From: Microcoleus sp. bin38.metabat.b11b12b14.051
GTDB lineage: Bacteria > Cyanobacteriota > Cyanobacteriia > Cyanobacteriales > Microcoleaceae
Direction: 5' to 3'
Length of the DNA: 64,000 nucleotides
Assembly: GCF_013299165.1 (NCBI RefSeq)
Contig: NZ_JAAFKD010000001.1
Span: forward strand, 62,001 to 126,000
Under the pieces are notes generated by a model that saw only the letters and a program-made list of their open reading frames with translations, searched no databases and was not told the DNA's origin. Each line of letters opens with the position of its first letter. Position 1 is the first letter of the stretch. Position numbers and translations under genes: made by a program. Positions 30,101-38,914 of the stretch are shown here, piece after piece.

Positions 30101-31207
30101 GGATTCGCTGCGCTTCCTCAAAACATATCCCACTCTCTGATTAATTCCCCTCAAATTGGGTTCTAGTTGAATCGCGCGCAGGAAAGCAGCAACAGCTTCA
30201 TCCCAGGAGCTTTCGCAGGTTAAGGCAATTCCCAAATTGCAATAAAACCAGGGAATATCTGAATTTAGGGCGATCGCCTTGCGGTAGCAAATCGCTGCTT
30301 CTTCCCACAGATTTTTGTGCGCCAAAGCTTCGCCTAAATAATTGTGCGCCCAATAGGAATTATGATTGATTTGCAGAGTGTGGCGGTAACATTCAATTGC
30401 TGCATCAAACTCGCGCTGCTGCACAAAAACGTTGCCCAAACCAAGGTGAGCGCGAGCGTAATTCGGATTGAGATCCAGGCTGGTGCGGTAACAAGCGATC
30501 GCGCGATCGCATTCTCCTCGCTCCGCCCAAGTTTTACCCAAACTGTGGTAAGATTCAAAAGAATCTGGATTGATCGCAATGGCTTGGCGGTAATTGGCGA
30601 TCGCCTCATCCCAACGCTTCTGGCTGATGAGCATTTCCCCCAAATTGTGATATGCTGTTGCCAGATTGGGATTTAACTCGATTGCCCGCGAATAACACTC
30701 GCTGGCGCGATCGAAATCTGCCAATTCCACAAAACTATTTCCCAGAGTGACGTACTCGTCAGCAGTTGCCCAATTCGGCTCGATCTTAAAAGCTTCATAC
30801 CAACACTTTGCAGCTTCTTCTCGCTTGTCCAACTGCGTCCAAACTCTCGCCAAAAGTCGGTAAGCAGCCGCAAAATTCGGAGCTAGGGCGATCGCTTTTT
30901 CGCAACTTGCGATCGCCTTTAACCACTGTTTCCCTTGATAATACAAACTGCCCAGATTAGCGTAAACTTCCGGCAAATTAGGATTGCGATCCAGTGCCGC
31001 TTCATACCACTGCTTAGCCTGTTCGATTTCACCTCGAACCTGCATTACCTTTCCCAACGTCTGGCAAGCTACGGCCAAATTCGGTTCCATTTTCAACGCT
31101 GACTCGCAAGCAGCAATTGCCTCATTTAACCTACCTTCGGCTAAATGAACTTCTGCTTGCCGACTCAAATCAACCGCTGCCTTTTCCATCTTCTCAATCG
31201 AGGGCAT
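27116..31207 (-). CDS. Giant TPR - methyltransferase - TPR - GT61 glycosyltransferase protein
   Basis: About 1363 residues from ATG 31207 (a TTG start eight codons earlier is possible). Residues about 20-490 are TPRs. Residues about 500-700 are a class I SAM methyltransferase of the Methyltransf_24 type (VVEIGSFQGMSACWLLD, VAYVDGCHKPTSALQDA, GGLMIFDDYEF). A second TPR block (about 705-990, LNPDFCWSYERLG units) follows. The C-terminus (about 1020-1363) is a GT61/DUF563 glycosyltransferase: AAYFHWMFDVITRFELL, RIYISRGKASYRRIVNEEEV, APHGAGLTNLVF. Middle gene of a three-gene operon, 24 bases after one TPR-GT61 gene and overlapping the TPR-sulfotransferase gene. Likely cytosolic multi-step glycan modifier; acceptor unknown. 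Confidence 0.88.
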   Translation of the reverse strand: MPSIEKMEKAAVDLSRQAEVHLAEGRLNEAIAACESALKMEPNLAVACQTLGKVMQVRGEIEQAKQWYEAALDRNPNLPEVYANLGSLYYQGKQWLKAIASCEKAIALAPNFAAAYRLLARVWTQLDKREEAAKCWYEAFKIEPNWATADEYVTLGNSFVELADFDRASECYSRAIELNPNLATAYHNLGEMLISQKRWDEAIANYRQAIAINPDSFESYHSLGKTWAERGECDRAIACYRTSLDLNPNYARAHLGLGNVFVQQREFDAAIECYRHTLQINHNSYWAHNYLGEALAHKNLWEEAAICYRKAIALNSDIPWFYCNLGIALTCESSWDEAVAAFLRAIQLEPNLRGINQRVGYVLRKRSESGLENTIATYCQAVELLPSGKVYHKLLGIELDGAEFFINLGHRLAKQKQLEGAIVFYSMAVQIDPKAAEVVATLDEVRTKQQELYVQIATYRTQIETDPSNSKAYNDLGNILPQLGELEEAIVCHQQASALRNWPECAAKNYQFTQDWFTHNIPLWQRHLQPLTGIADFQVVEIGSFQGMSACWLLDNILTHPTAKITCIDLYFQETFKGNIVKTGFAEKIIELEGYSQDLLVNLDSYFYDVAYVDGCHKPTSALQDAILSWRLVKVGGLMIFDDYEFTFSDSPEQDTKIGIDVFLEMFASQLEVVHKGYQLIVKKVANQSLGEEQTLLSLGWEKLGDAATDAGYLDAAIERYETAIKIKSGNYLTYHKLGKSLQKQEIYEEAGAAYQRAIALNPNFSWSHHFLGETWQAIEQYDKAAAAYRKAIELNPDFCWTYNSLGEVLVELSEWEEAAVAYRKLMELNPDFCWSYERLGKAFIALENWSEAAAAYRKAVELNPDDCWLYHSLAEVLEQQENWPEAAVALSRAIELEPAHSWLYKKLGDALREQGELERAIAIYEQGINLEPKSCWCYEGLGLTFIAQKQWGRAISTLVQTLQIKPDLFGVYYHIAHVLEQKGEVDEADIIKFGYKMLPLSFLKKYCGFTESLAIAAESDPSITCIDIYPETQIKLSDSKTIDTDCKCWEDEIFYIKKSFVTVIPNGRAWADIATTCAITSDNKLVTDISTGCPELVITSDKLLTAEHVEGNVAFLSARWGGAAYFHWMFDVITRFELLQRSGLIENIDKFVVNACNSAYEKETLNTLGIPQDKILESRYLPHLTADKLIVPSICDGAAGTSKWKCEYLKRMFLHEQPSPNTNYSERIYISRGKASYRRIVNEEEVVGCLEKFGFRTVKLETMSVAEQARCLAAAKVVVAPHGAGLTNLVFCSPGTKVIEIFSPIYVPICFWTISNLCELEHYYLIAELFDDQTQKYPGHKDMRVEVKSLERLINLAGIFHE

Positions 31208-31231
31208 AATTAAACTTGCTCCAGACACCAA

Positions 31232-34129
31232 CTAACCCAAACCAACCACCTCAACCATCCTTTTCAGCGAACTTACGTTCACCAAAATATCCTCAGTTAA
31301 CGAATTTTGATACATTAACTGTCTAATAGGATAGCATTCAAAAGCCTCGCCCGCTAAAAAGTAATGTTCCAACTTCAGATATTGACTGATTCCCCAGTAA
31401 TAATGACCGATATAATGAGGAGATACCAACTCAATTACTTTAGTTCCCTGTCGGGAAAAAATCGTATTTGTCAAGCCGCTGCCGTGGGCGGCGACTATCA
31501 CCTCAGCATGGTAAAAATGAGCAATTTGCTCTGCCAAAGACATCGACTCTGGCAAAATAGAAACAAACCCAGATTGCTCCAAAACCTCAACAACATCCTC
31601 CTCGTTCAAAACTCGCCGATATCTCGCTTTGCTGCGGCTGATGTAAATGCGTTTTGGATAGTTTGAACCAGGTATAATTACCTTGAAAAATTCCCGCCGC
31701 AAAAAATCGATCGCCCACCCCGAAGCCCAGCCCAAATAGCCCGCAAAAGCAGGTACAATCAACTCGGTTGCTTGCAGGTGAGGCAGGCGATCGCTCTCCA
31801 ATAATTTCTCTTCAGGAATCCCCAGCATCCTCAGACTTTCCCGCTGGAATTCGTGCTGGCAACTGTTAACCAAAAACCAATCAATATCCGCAAAATCCCT
31901 ACCGCTTTGTCGCAGCAATTCAATCCTCGGCAAAACGTCTACCATCCAGTGAAAATAGACATTTCCCGACAAACCAGAAAGCACCGCCACGCTGCCATCA
32001 ATTTGCTTTAAAGGTGGAAACGATTCTAAATTAAAAACGCTGTGTTTTCTCAAATCGTGCTTTTCACATCCCGGCAACAAACCAGGATAATCTCTCGACA
32101 CATCAGCCAACAAATAGTTGTCAGGAGTTATGACAGCAATCGCCTTACAAATCAGCCAATAATTTTGCTGAGGCACAATCCAAACTCGCCCCTTGGGAAT
32201 TGCCGCCACAAAAGTCTTAGGCGCCTCCACAGGTATCGGTTGCGAGTTAGATAAACGGCAAACTCCCCAGCCCAAATGCACCGGATCGAACCACTTAGAA
32301 ATTCGGTGCAAGCACAGCCCGCAAGTTAAACCACCGCATTCGGAATTTTCTAACTGCGATTCTTTCAGCACAAATTGGGAAGGCGACATATTTTCGACAC
32401 TGGCTTCTGGTGCGGATTCCCAAACTATCTCAACATAATTTTCCGCATCCAATTGAGCATTAACCAACCAATCCCAACTCGACAAATAAATACCGCAAGG
32501 AGGTTTGATATAATTGCTATCTGGTAAACTAAAAGTAGATTTTTTCCACTGTTTAGGCTCTCCATACCCGTGCAATTGCAATTCTAAAACCTGTTGGTAA
32601 TAATCGATCGCCCGTTGCCAATTTCCCTGTTTTTCCAGCAGTTTCGCCAACTCAAAATTAACTTGGGGTAAAGCAGGTTGAACCGTCAAAGCCATGCGGT
32701 AAACTGTAACAGCCGCATTGAACCTTTTTTGCTTTACCAAACAATTGCCCAGCCGCCAGTAAAGCTCGGTATTTTTAGGCTGAATTTGCAAAGCTTTTTG
32801 GTAATAAGCGGTGGCTGATTCATATCCGCCGTACTCTGTTAAAGTATTGCCCAGATGCAGGTAAGTTTCTGCTAGATGATCGCAAATTTCAGCAATTGGT
32901 AATCGGGAATCGGGAATTGGGCATCTCGCCCTGAGCGAAGTCGAAGGGTGGGCATTGGGCATCTCGCCCTGAGCGAAGTCGAAGGGTGGGCATTGGGTAT
33001 TCTCTTTCTTCTTCCTTCTTCCGACTTCCATCGGACTTCTTCCTTCTTCCTTTACTTTTAAATCCGTTACATCCGCTACAAAATTCGTTGCCGAACTTCC
33101 CATCAGTGCTGTCAGAAATCGATCGCACGCCGCGATCGCCCTTGACAATTCATCATCCTCTACAGCAACAACTTGCCGTCTTTCTCCCCAACGGCAGTAA
33201 GCCTCAACAAAATCGGGCTTGAGAGCTATTGCTCGCTCAAAGTAAGGCATCGCTTCCGCGATCGATCCCAAAACCATCAAAGAAAATCCGGCATCGGTAT
33301 AGCCCGAAATATGCTCGGGATTGAGTTCGACTACCCGATCGAAACAAGCCACCGCCGCCGAATGTTCTCCCTGCATTTGCCAAGCTTTGCCCAAATTGTA
33401 ATGAGCCAAAACCATCTCCGGCTCCAACTCGATCGCCCTCAGGTAACAGCCGATCGCCCTTTCGGGACTTTTTTCCAGCAATACCTGCCCCAAATTATTG
33501 TGCAGCGTCGCCCAATCCGGCTTAATTTCCAGCGCCCGCTCGTACACTGCGATCGCCTCGGTGGGGCGATCGTCCTTGAGCAAAATCGCGCCCCAATTGC
33601 TGTAAGCTTCCACGTAATCCGGTTGTTTGGCGATCGCCTGACGGTACGTATCAATTGCCGCTTCTAGCTGATTATTTTCTTCTAAAACCACGGCCAGATT
33701 GTAGAAAGCCTGGAGATAATCTGGTTTTTGGGCGATCGCCTTTCGATAACATTCGATCGCCCCCAACAAGTTACCCTGCTTGTGAAAAACATTTCCCAAG
33801 TTATAATGAAGCTGCATCCAATCTGGCTTCAAATCCAGAGCTTGCTGGTAATGAAACACCGCCTCATCCAGCCACGAATAATCGCTGTAAAGTTGACCCA
33901 AATAAGCGTGAGCCAAGAAAAATTGCGGCGAAATCTCTAAAGCTTTGACAAAAGCGTCTCTGGCGGCCGTCGGGTCGCCGCTGGCTGCGAGGATTTCGCC
34001 TAAAGTTGTATAAGCTAGCGGCGAAAATGGGTGCAGTTCGATCGCCCTTTGACAAAAATCGAGCGCCTCTGTTAGCTTCCCCCGCTTCAAATCGACTTGG
34101 GCTTGCCGGATGTATTCTTCAGTGGTCAT
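31232..34129 (-). CDS. TPR protein fused to a GT61 glycosyltransferase
   Basis: 965 residues. TPRs fill residues about 1-330 and 395-510, separated by a low-complexity insert (about 355-415) made from spacer-type repeats. Residues about 625-965 are a GT61 domain: NVYFHWMVDVLPRIELLRQS, RIYISRSKARYRRVLNEEDV, AAHGSGLTNTIFS. These motifs match the C-terminus of the next gene, so the two GT61 domains are paralogues. GT61 enzymes transfer sugars such as GlcNAc or xylose; the TPR array resembles the O-GlcNAc transferase layout although the catalytic family differs. First gene of the operon. The ATG at 34129 has no clear Shine-Dalgarno. Confidence 0.88.
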   Translation of the reverse strand: MTTEEYIRQAQVDLKRGKLTEALDFCQRAIELHPFSPLAYTTLGEILAASGDPTAARDAFVKALEISPQFFLAHAYLGQLYSDYSWLDEAVFHYQQALDLKPDWMQLHYNLGNVFHKQGNLLGAIECYRKAIAQKPDYLQAFYNLAVVLEENNQLEAAIDTYRQAIAKQPDYVEAYSNWGAILLKDDRPTEAIAVYERALEIKPDWATLHNNLGQVLLEKSPERAIGCYLRAIELEPEMVLAHYNLGKAWQMQGEHSAAVACFDRVVELNPEHISGYTDAGFSLMVLGSIAEAMPYFERAIALKPDFVEAYCRWGERRQVVAVEDDELSRAIAACDRFLTALMGSSATNFVADVTDLKVKEEGRSPMEVGRRKKKENTQCPPFDFAQGEMPNAHPSTSLRARCPIPDSRLPIAEICDHLAETYLHLGNTLTEYGGYESATAYYQKALQIQPKNTELYWRLGNCLVKQKRFNAAVTVYRMALTVQPALPQVNFELAKLLEKQGNWQRAIDYYQQVLELQLHGYGEPKQWKKSTFSLPDSNYIKPPCGIYLSSWDWLVNAQLDAENYVEIVWESAPEASVENMSPSQFVLKESQLENSECGGLTCGLCLHRISKWFDPVHLGWGVCRLSNSQPIPVEAPKTFVAAIPKGRVWIVPQQNYWLICKAIAVITPDNYLLADVSRDYPGLLPGCEKHDLRKHSVFNLESFPPLKQIDGSVAVLSGLSGNVYFHWMVDVLPRIELLRQSGRDFADIDWFLVNSCQHEFQRESLRMLGIPEEKLLESDRLPHLQATELIVPAFAGYLGWASGWAIDFLRREFFKVIIPGSNYPKRIYISRSKARYRRVLNEEDVVEVLEQSGFVSILPESMSLAEQIAHFYHAEVIVAAHGSGLTNTIFSRQGTKVIELVSPHYIGHYYWGISQYLKLEHYFLAGEAFECYPIRQLMYQNSLTEDILVNVSSLKRMVEVVGLG
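32893..33056. repeat. Spacer-type repeats inside the TPR-GT61 frame
   Basis: Two 38-bp units (32916-32953 and 32954-32991) of the GCCCTGAGCGAAGTCGAAGG module, followed by CTTCCTTCTTCC runs to about 33056. Since 38 is not a multiple of three, the copies are read in different frames, giving PPFDFAQGEMPN and HPSTSLRARCPI. The module is the same as in the spacers at 19.2 and 21.5 kb. Confidence 0.85.
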
Positions 34130-34287
34130 TGCTTGCGGTACATTTGCGGTTGCTTTACCGCTTCATGAAAACCTATAAATTTTGATTTTAAAATTTTTTG
34201 TGTATATTTTGCCGATCGGGCGATCGACTGCTTCAGACAATAACGAGTATCAAACTCTGTAAACTTAGTGGCGTTTTACTTCCTATC

Positions 34288-34340
34288 TTGAAGCTTTCAA
34301 CTTCGTTGTGCAACGGGCACAACGAAGTTGAAAGCTTCAA
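34288..34340. repeat. Perfect 24-bp-arm hairpin between the RTX gene and the TPR operon
   Basis: Arms 34288-34311 and 34317-34340 are exact complements (TTGAAGCTTTCAACTTCG...) around the five-base loop AACGG. No T-run follows on either strand, so it is not a classical terminator. It may separate the RTX gene from the operon by processing or attenuation. It occupies the 279-base spacer 34130-34408, which holds no gene. Confidence 0.8.
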
Positions 34341-34408
34341 AAACTCTCACTGCTGCGGGAGAACAGCCCCGGATACGATCCGGTGTCCTCCCACCCAGCC
34401 AGTTTTTT

Positions 34409-35287
34409 TTAGAACAACTCGAAGTTGTTTCTGGTGCCGGTGTTAACCGCTGCCAGGTTAAGTCCTGTTTGCAGTTGAGCGATCGTTTGCACGCCGCCGG
34501 CGCCGTTGTAGAACAACAAACCGCTTTGCGGGTCGTATACTACCTTGTTCGCGGTATTTGCTGTGGCGCTGTTGGCGTTGAAACCGGAAACCACAATAAA
34601 GTCCGTAGCATCGAAGCTGCTGCCCAGGCCAGGGAAAGCACTCGCCTTGAGACGGATCTTATCTTCAGCAGGGTTAAAGTCGGTAATTGTGTCTAAACCG
34701 TTACCGTCTACGCCAGCAGGAGATGCGAAGTAGAAGGTGTCGCTGCCAGCACCGCCGGTCAGGACATCAGCGCCTCTGTCGCCCGAGATAAAGTCATCGC
34801 CAGCGCCACCGTCTACGGTGTCATTATCTCTGCCACCGTAGAGGCTGTCGTTGCCGTCGCCACCGCTAACTAAATCGTTGCCTTTGCCGCCCAACGCTGT
34901 GTCGTTGCCGGCACCGCCGAAGATTCTGTCGTCGCCGTTGTCGCCAGAGAGGAAGTCATTGCCAGCATTACCGTCGATCACGTCAGAACCTTTGCCCCCA
35001 AAGATTCTGTCGTCGCCGCTGCCGCCATCGACCACATCGTTGCCAGTACCTGCAAAGATATCGTCGTTGCCAGCGCCACCGCCGATACTGTCATTGCCGC
35101 CGCCGGAAATAATCAGGTCATCGCCACCGCGACCTGAGATGACATCATTGCCCCCAAAAGTCAGGATGATATCAGCTTGTTCGGTGCCGAGCAGCCTGTT
35201 ATCGCCCTGAGTACCGATCACGTCCAAACCCCTGGTAGGGTTTTGAACTGAAGATACTGGCGTTGTTGGATTAGTTACCTGTGTCAT
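34409..35287 (-). CDS. RTX-type calcium-binding repeat protein
   Basis: 292 residues without a signal peptide. Residues about 30-200 are GGxGxD nonapeptide repeats (FGGNDVISGRGGDDLIISGG, GGAGDDFISGDRGADVLTGG) that form a calcium-filled parallel beta-roll. They are followed by a SDTFYFASPAG...ITDFNPAEDKIRL cap and a C-terminal tail typical of type I secretion substrates. The protein is probably exported and coats the surface. It is encoded just upstream of, and in the same direction as, the TPR-glycosyltransferase operon, so it is a candidate acceptor. Secretion genes are not in the window. ATG 35287 has GGAGG nine to thirteen bases upstream. Confidence 0.92.
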   Translation of the reverse strand: MTQVTNPTTPVSSVQNPTRGLDVIGTQGDNRLLGTEQADIILTFGGNDVISGRGGDDLIISGGGNDSIGGGAGNDDIFAGTGNDVVDGGSGDDRIFGGKGSDVIDGNAGNDFLSGDNGDDRIFGGAGNDTALGGKGNDLVSGGDGNDSLYGGRDNDTVDGGAGDDFISGDRGADVLTGGAGSDTFYFASPAGVDGNGLDTITDFNPAEDKIRLKASAFPGLGSSFDATDFIVVSGFNANSATANTANKVVYDPQSGLLFYNGAGGVQTIAQLQTGLNLAAVNTGTRNNFELF

Positions 35288-36801
35288 TTACACTCCTCCT
35301 AAAAGATGAATCACTTTTCTACAATACACTTTTCCCTCCAAAGGGATTCAATAAATGGAACCGGACATCGGTTGAGACCCTAATTGACCCGGCTGCTATA
35401 AGCTGTCATGTAATTTAATTTGTCAGCAGGGATCTCGGGAGTGCGAGTTGAATCCTGTATTCGTCGAGCAGCAAATATCGGTTGTTTCCTGCTCTTGACT
35501 CTCGACTCCACAATTCCCTCCTCTAAGACGAAAATATTCCAGTTAAACGTTTGTGAGTTTACCATAACGAGCTTGGGTGCGGCTAGTCATTTTTCCAACA
35601 GTAGCCGAGAAATAACATCAGATACCATTTTTTAGGGAAGTATACTCTCAAAATTGAGAATTTGCACCGCAGTGGTTGGTAACTGTCGATCGCCTGCTAG
35701 TTCGATCGCCCGCAATGGCGCTGTAACTGAGTTAGCGATTTTTCATCCCCAGACTCTCGTTGACTTGACTTTTGAGTTATCTCAATAGTTCCCCACCAAT
35801 TAAAAATTTTTAGCTGGATTTCTACACCAGCCCAAGCACGAGGCTGGCTTGTCGATCGCGCTTCGGCCGAGAATGCAATTTCAAGCGCTGCTTTTAGCGT
35901 TTTTAGTCGCAAGCGCCACCCGAACTCGCCCACACATTTCCAGACACACTCTTGAGGCCGCTACTTGGCGTTTTCTACGGATATCCGTCGCTTTCTTTTA
36001 CAGCTTTTGGCGAACCAACCCGGTTTCTCAAGCAAAATAAGTGATTTCAGAATGCAGCGGCGCTGCGATCGTAATTCCCCAACCGCGATCGGCATCAATC
36101 ATCCCCCATATCAAGTCTCAAATCTAATGGTATGAGTTATCTGTTGGTTCGGAACACAGCAGACTTAGAGCCTAGTCTCAAAAAACTGAGGTTTAAATTT
36201 GAGATTTGAGATTGGCGGATCGATACCTCATATGAAACCTCAAATTGGTATAATAAATTGTCAAAATAGCTACCGCAGGCGACACGCTTGTTTGTAGTGA
36301 AAATTCTTTTTTTTTTGTGGGGTATTCCTTGTAGCCTGCTGTGGAAATTTTATTAAAATGACTTTGGCATTGGAATTCAAGTCTAGTGTCAAACACAGAA
36401 ATATGCGATCGCTAGCTTAGCCAGAGTTTTCAGAGACTTTCCCGGGCTTGTCAACAGCATTTTTTTGTGAGAGTGCGAAGGCGCCAGATCGTAGTTTAAA
36501 GTTTACCTGAGACAGTTGACACAAGAACCCCAAAAGCCACTCGTTGGGCTGATTTCACAGGGCGAACTCTACCTCGAAGGAAGAGGATTGGAGTAATGAA
36601 TAGTCTGATTTGAATTTCAGGCTTACAGGGATTGGGTTTAAACCAATTCTTCCTAGTAATTTTTCCTGTAATTTGATGATATAATTTTAAGTAAAAAAAT
36701 CAATTTATTATTGTTTGTATTGCTAATTGTCAACTCGCAGCGGCTCATTAACAATTAACAATTTTCCCGAAATTTGGTGCGAGATTCATAGACAAGCTAT
36801 A
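35288..36801. other. Gene-poor spacer, about 1.5 kb
   Basis: Only short frames without start signals. It holds the third MNRLI cassette (36578-36660), GATTTGAGATT runs near 36200, an ACCCGGTTTCTC fragment of the palindromic family near 36018 and an AATTAACAATTAACAATT direct repeat near 36748. The stretch 35840-36050 looks like degraded coding DNA, but I cannot name a source. Confidence 0.4.
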
Positions 36802-36990
36802 CTATTTACCCGAGCGGTGTGCTTCGACTTGCGCTGTTAACCCGTTGGCATTGCTCTGATTATCGTAGCTGTAGATGTGAGCGTCGCTCTGGAAAATGTA
36901 ATTGATAGAACTAGCTGCATAATAGCTCAGCGCTAGGAGCGACACTACATTAAGAATTCGATAAATTGGCTTCTCAGACATTTCGTTCAT
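36802..36990 (-). CDS. Small membrane protein, 62 residues
   Basis: I place the start at ATG 36990 because AGGAG lies seven bases upstream; the longer frame to 37071 has no such signal. The product has one membrane helix (about 11-30, ILNVVSLLALSYYAASSINY) and a polar C-terminal tail with GLTAQVEAHRSGK. I do not recognise a family. The good ribosome binding site and typical helix make it a likely real gene in an otherwise empty region. Confidence 0.6.
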   Translation of the reverse strand: MNEMSEKPIYRILNVVSLLALSYYAASSINYIFQSDAHIYSYDNQSNANGLTAQVEAHRSGK

Positions 36991-37946
36991 TTTCACTCCT
37001 ACTTTTTGTGCAATTAGCAAAGTTGGATACAGTGACGGCACTTGTTTTGAGAAGTTCCCGAAAACCAGCACCAGATAAAAAATCCGATCGTTCGCCTTAT
37101 CAACTCCTGATACCCCCTCGCCTCAAGCAAGTCTTGCTGGAGATTTAAAAGAGTTTTTGTTGCTCTCTCATCTTCCAACCTCTGCCTTTAATTGTCTATC
37201 TCACTGCGGTAATAGTTAGCCATTTTGGGCTGTATCGAACTCTACAATTGCTGGCTCTGTCGCTGCGACAAATTTCTGTCAACTAGCTGCAAAACCTTGC
37301 CCCAAAAAGAGTGTGCCTGTTTTTTTACGCGGGTTGGAGGTTCCAGAAATCGATTGCTGGTGCGCTGGGTGAAGAATTAATAAAGTTTAATAAGTTACTG
37401 GGCCCAACAATAAAATAAGTCTGAAGTTATACTTTTGCGAGCTACAACTTGTGTTACCTTACAGATAGAGATTGAGATTGGTGCAGGTAGCTAAAAATTT
37501 TTGATTGAAAAATTGTTGCGGTCGCTGTCGGACGCTCTCGGTAAGACAATTTTGACCCGCTACAGAAACAGATCAAATGCCCCGCCCTGTTCTCGTGGAG
37601 AGATGGAACATTTTAGACGCTAGTTCAATCTCTGTGATTCGGCTGTGGAGTATATATCAAATATCAAATTTAAAATTTAAAATCATAAATCCAGTGACTC
37701 AGCCGCAGCCTGAGATCGATCGCTAAAAGCATAAAACCAGGCGTAAAAAAGCAGAAGGCAGAGTTTTAGAGCAGTCATAAAAATCTTTTTTGGAGATTCT
37801 AGCTCTTTATGTAACTCTACCTTCTGGCTGGCATATTTTAGCAGCAAAAAACAACAAAATGATTTATTCGCTCTCAGGAGCGAGTCGGGAGGGATAATCG
37901 ATCGGCAGTTTAGTGACAGGGTTTGAGTCAGTCACCTCCGAAATCA
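36991..37946. other. Spacer without a supported gene
   Basis: About 950 bases between two small membrane-protein genes. AT-rich in parts (37660-37690, ATCAAATTTAAAATTTAAAATC). No repeat family, RNA or coding frame stands out. Confidence 0.35.
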
Positions 37947-38159
37947 TTATAATTTTTGTTTAGCTGTTTGTACAACCGACTTCTTGCTGGTAAGTTGCAA
38001 AAGGGATAGCGGCAGAACAACAGGCCAAACCAGAGGGCCGATTATTAAGGCTATCCAAGAAATTAAGTCTTTTTTGGAGGTAGCAGTATCGTTCAAAAAA
38101 CTTTTGAACCACACAAAAAAAACGATTAAAGCAATCGAAAAGTAGCCAATAATTATCAT
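37947..38159 (-). CDS. Small two-helix membrane protein, 70 residues
   Basis: ATG at 38159, with GCAGGT about nine bases upstream. Two hydrophobic segments (residues about 3-18, IIGYFSIALIVFFVWF, and 34-55, WIALIIGPLVWPVVLPLSLL) are joined by a short polar loop with SKKD. The basic tail (SKKSVVQTAKQKL) should face the cytoplasm. No family recognised. Nothing nearby suggests a function. Confidence 0.55.
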   Translation of the reverse strand: MIIIGYFSIALIVFFVWFKSFLNDTATSKKDLISWIALIIGPLVWPVVLPLSLLQLTSKKSVVQTAKQKL

Positions 38160-38716
38160 TTTTTTACCTGCCTACCGGTGAATGACATAGGGAGCCTCTG
38201 CGGTTTTGCAAAAAGGATTTTTTTTGACAGTGCCAGCATCCGCGCTCCCGCGATATGCGAAGCACGGCAACTCTTGGAGTGCTCGCACTACAAATGCAAA
38301 ACTCCAGATCCGCCCGATGGGATAAAAGTATTTATCATTATTGTATCTCAGGGTGCTGCTGGTCGATCGCAACTTTCCGCCTCGTCGTCGGCTGCCAGTG
38401 TCGATCGCCCCAAGTTTCACAAGTCTCGCAGTCTGTGAGTCTGCAATGTGGAGTCACCCACTCACCGACGCCTTAGCAGCGCGCCGCCCTCCAAGTCTTG
38501 GGATCGTGACTTTTCCAAGTTTTATCCAACTTCGAGCCAACCGCCGCCACAGCAAATGCGATCGAGGTCTTTCGTTCTATATGATAATCCTCACCTATAC
38601 TTAGTGACCTGGATCACAAGCAGACCTAAGAAAGATCACAGAGCTTAGCCGACCGCAATCACCCTACTTTGTTGGCAAATCATCGATATTAATGTAGTCG
38701 AGTTCAACGAGATTTC
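38160..38716. other. Spacer without a supported gene
   Basis: Overlapping short frames on both strands have no start signals. AGTGACCTGGATCACAAG near 38603 is a weak palindrome. Nothing else seen. Confidence 0.35.
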
Positions 38717-38914
38717 ATGCAAACTCTGACTTTAAAATCCGATCGCCCGATCGCTGAACTGTTCTATCAAATCACCCATTCAGGCAACCTGACTCGCACT
38801 GAAAGCCAAGGACTGCGCGCACTCTGCCAAAGCGCTCTAGGCGAAGACGACCGAGATGCAGTCAACCGCCTGCTTCACGCCATCCGGCGCGGATGGGTCA
38901 GGATTTCCGATTAA
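38717..38914 (+). CDS. Small conserved-looking protein, 65 residues, paralogue A
   Basis: The product (RPIAELFYQITHSGNLTRTE, then DRDAVNRLLHAIRRGWVRIS) is clearly related to the 66-residue protein at 39485. Identical features are the IAEL start, F/Y-Q-x-x-HSG-L-T, an E/D pair and NRLLHAxRRGWxxxxD at the C-terminus. Pairwise conservation at the protein level, with diverged DNA, is good evidence both are translated. Mostly helical and soluble, with a basic C-terminal helix. Function unknown. The start lacks a strong ribosome binding site. Confidence 0.7.
   Translation: MQTLTLKSDRPIAELFYQITHSGNLTRTESQGLRALCQSALGEDDRDAVNRLLHAIRRGWVRISD

Noticed and set aside
34851-35210. 119-codon Pro/Ser-rich gene opposite the RTX gene
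   Set aside because: It is the reverse reading of GGxGxD repeats; the RTX frame is clearly the coding one.
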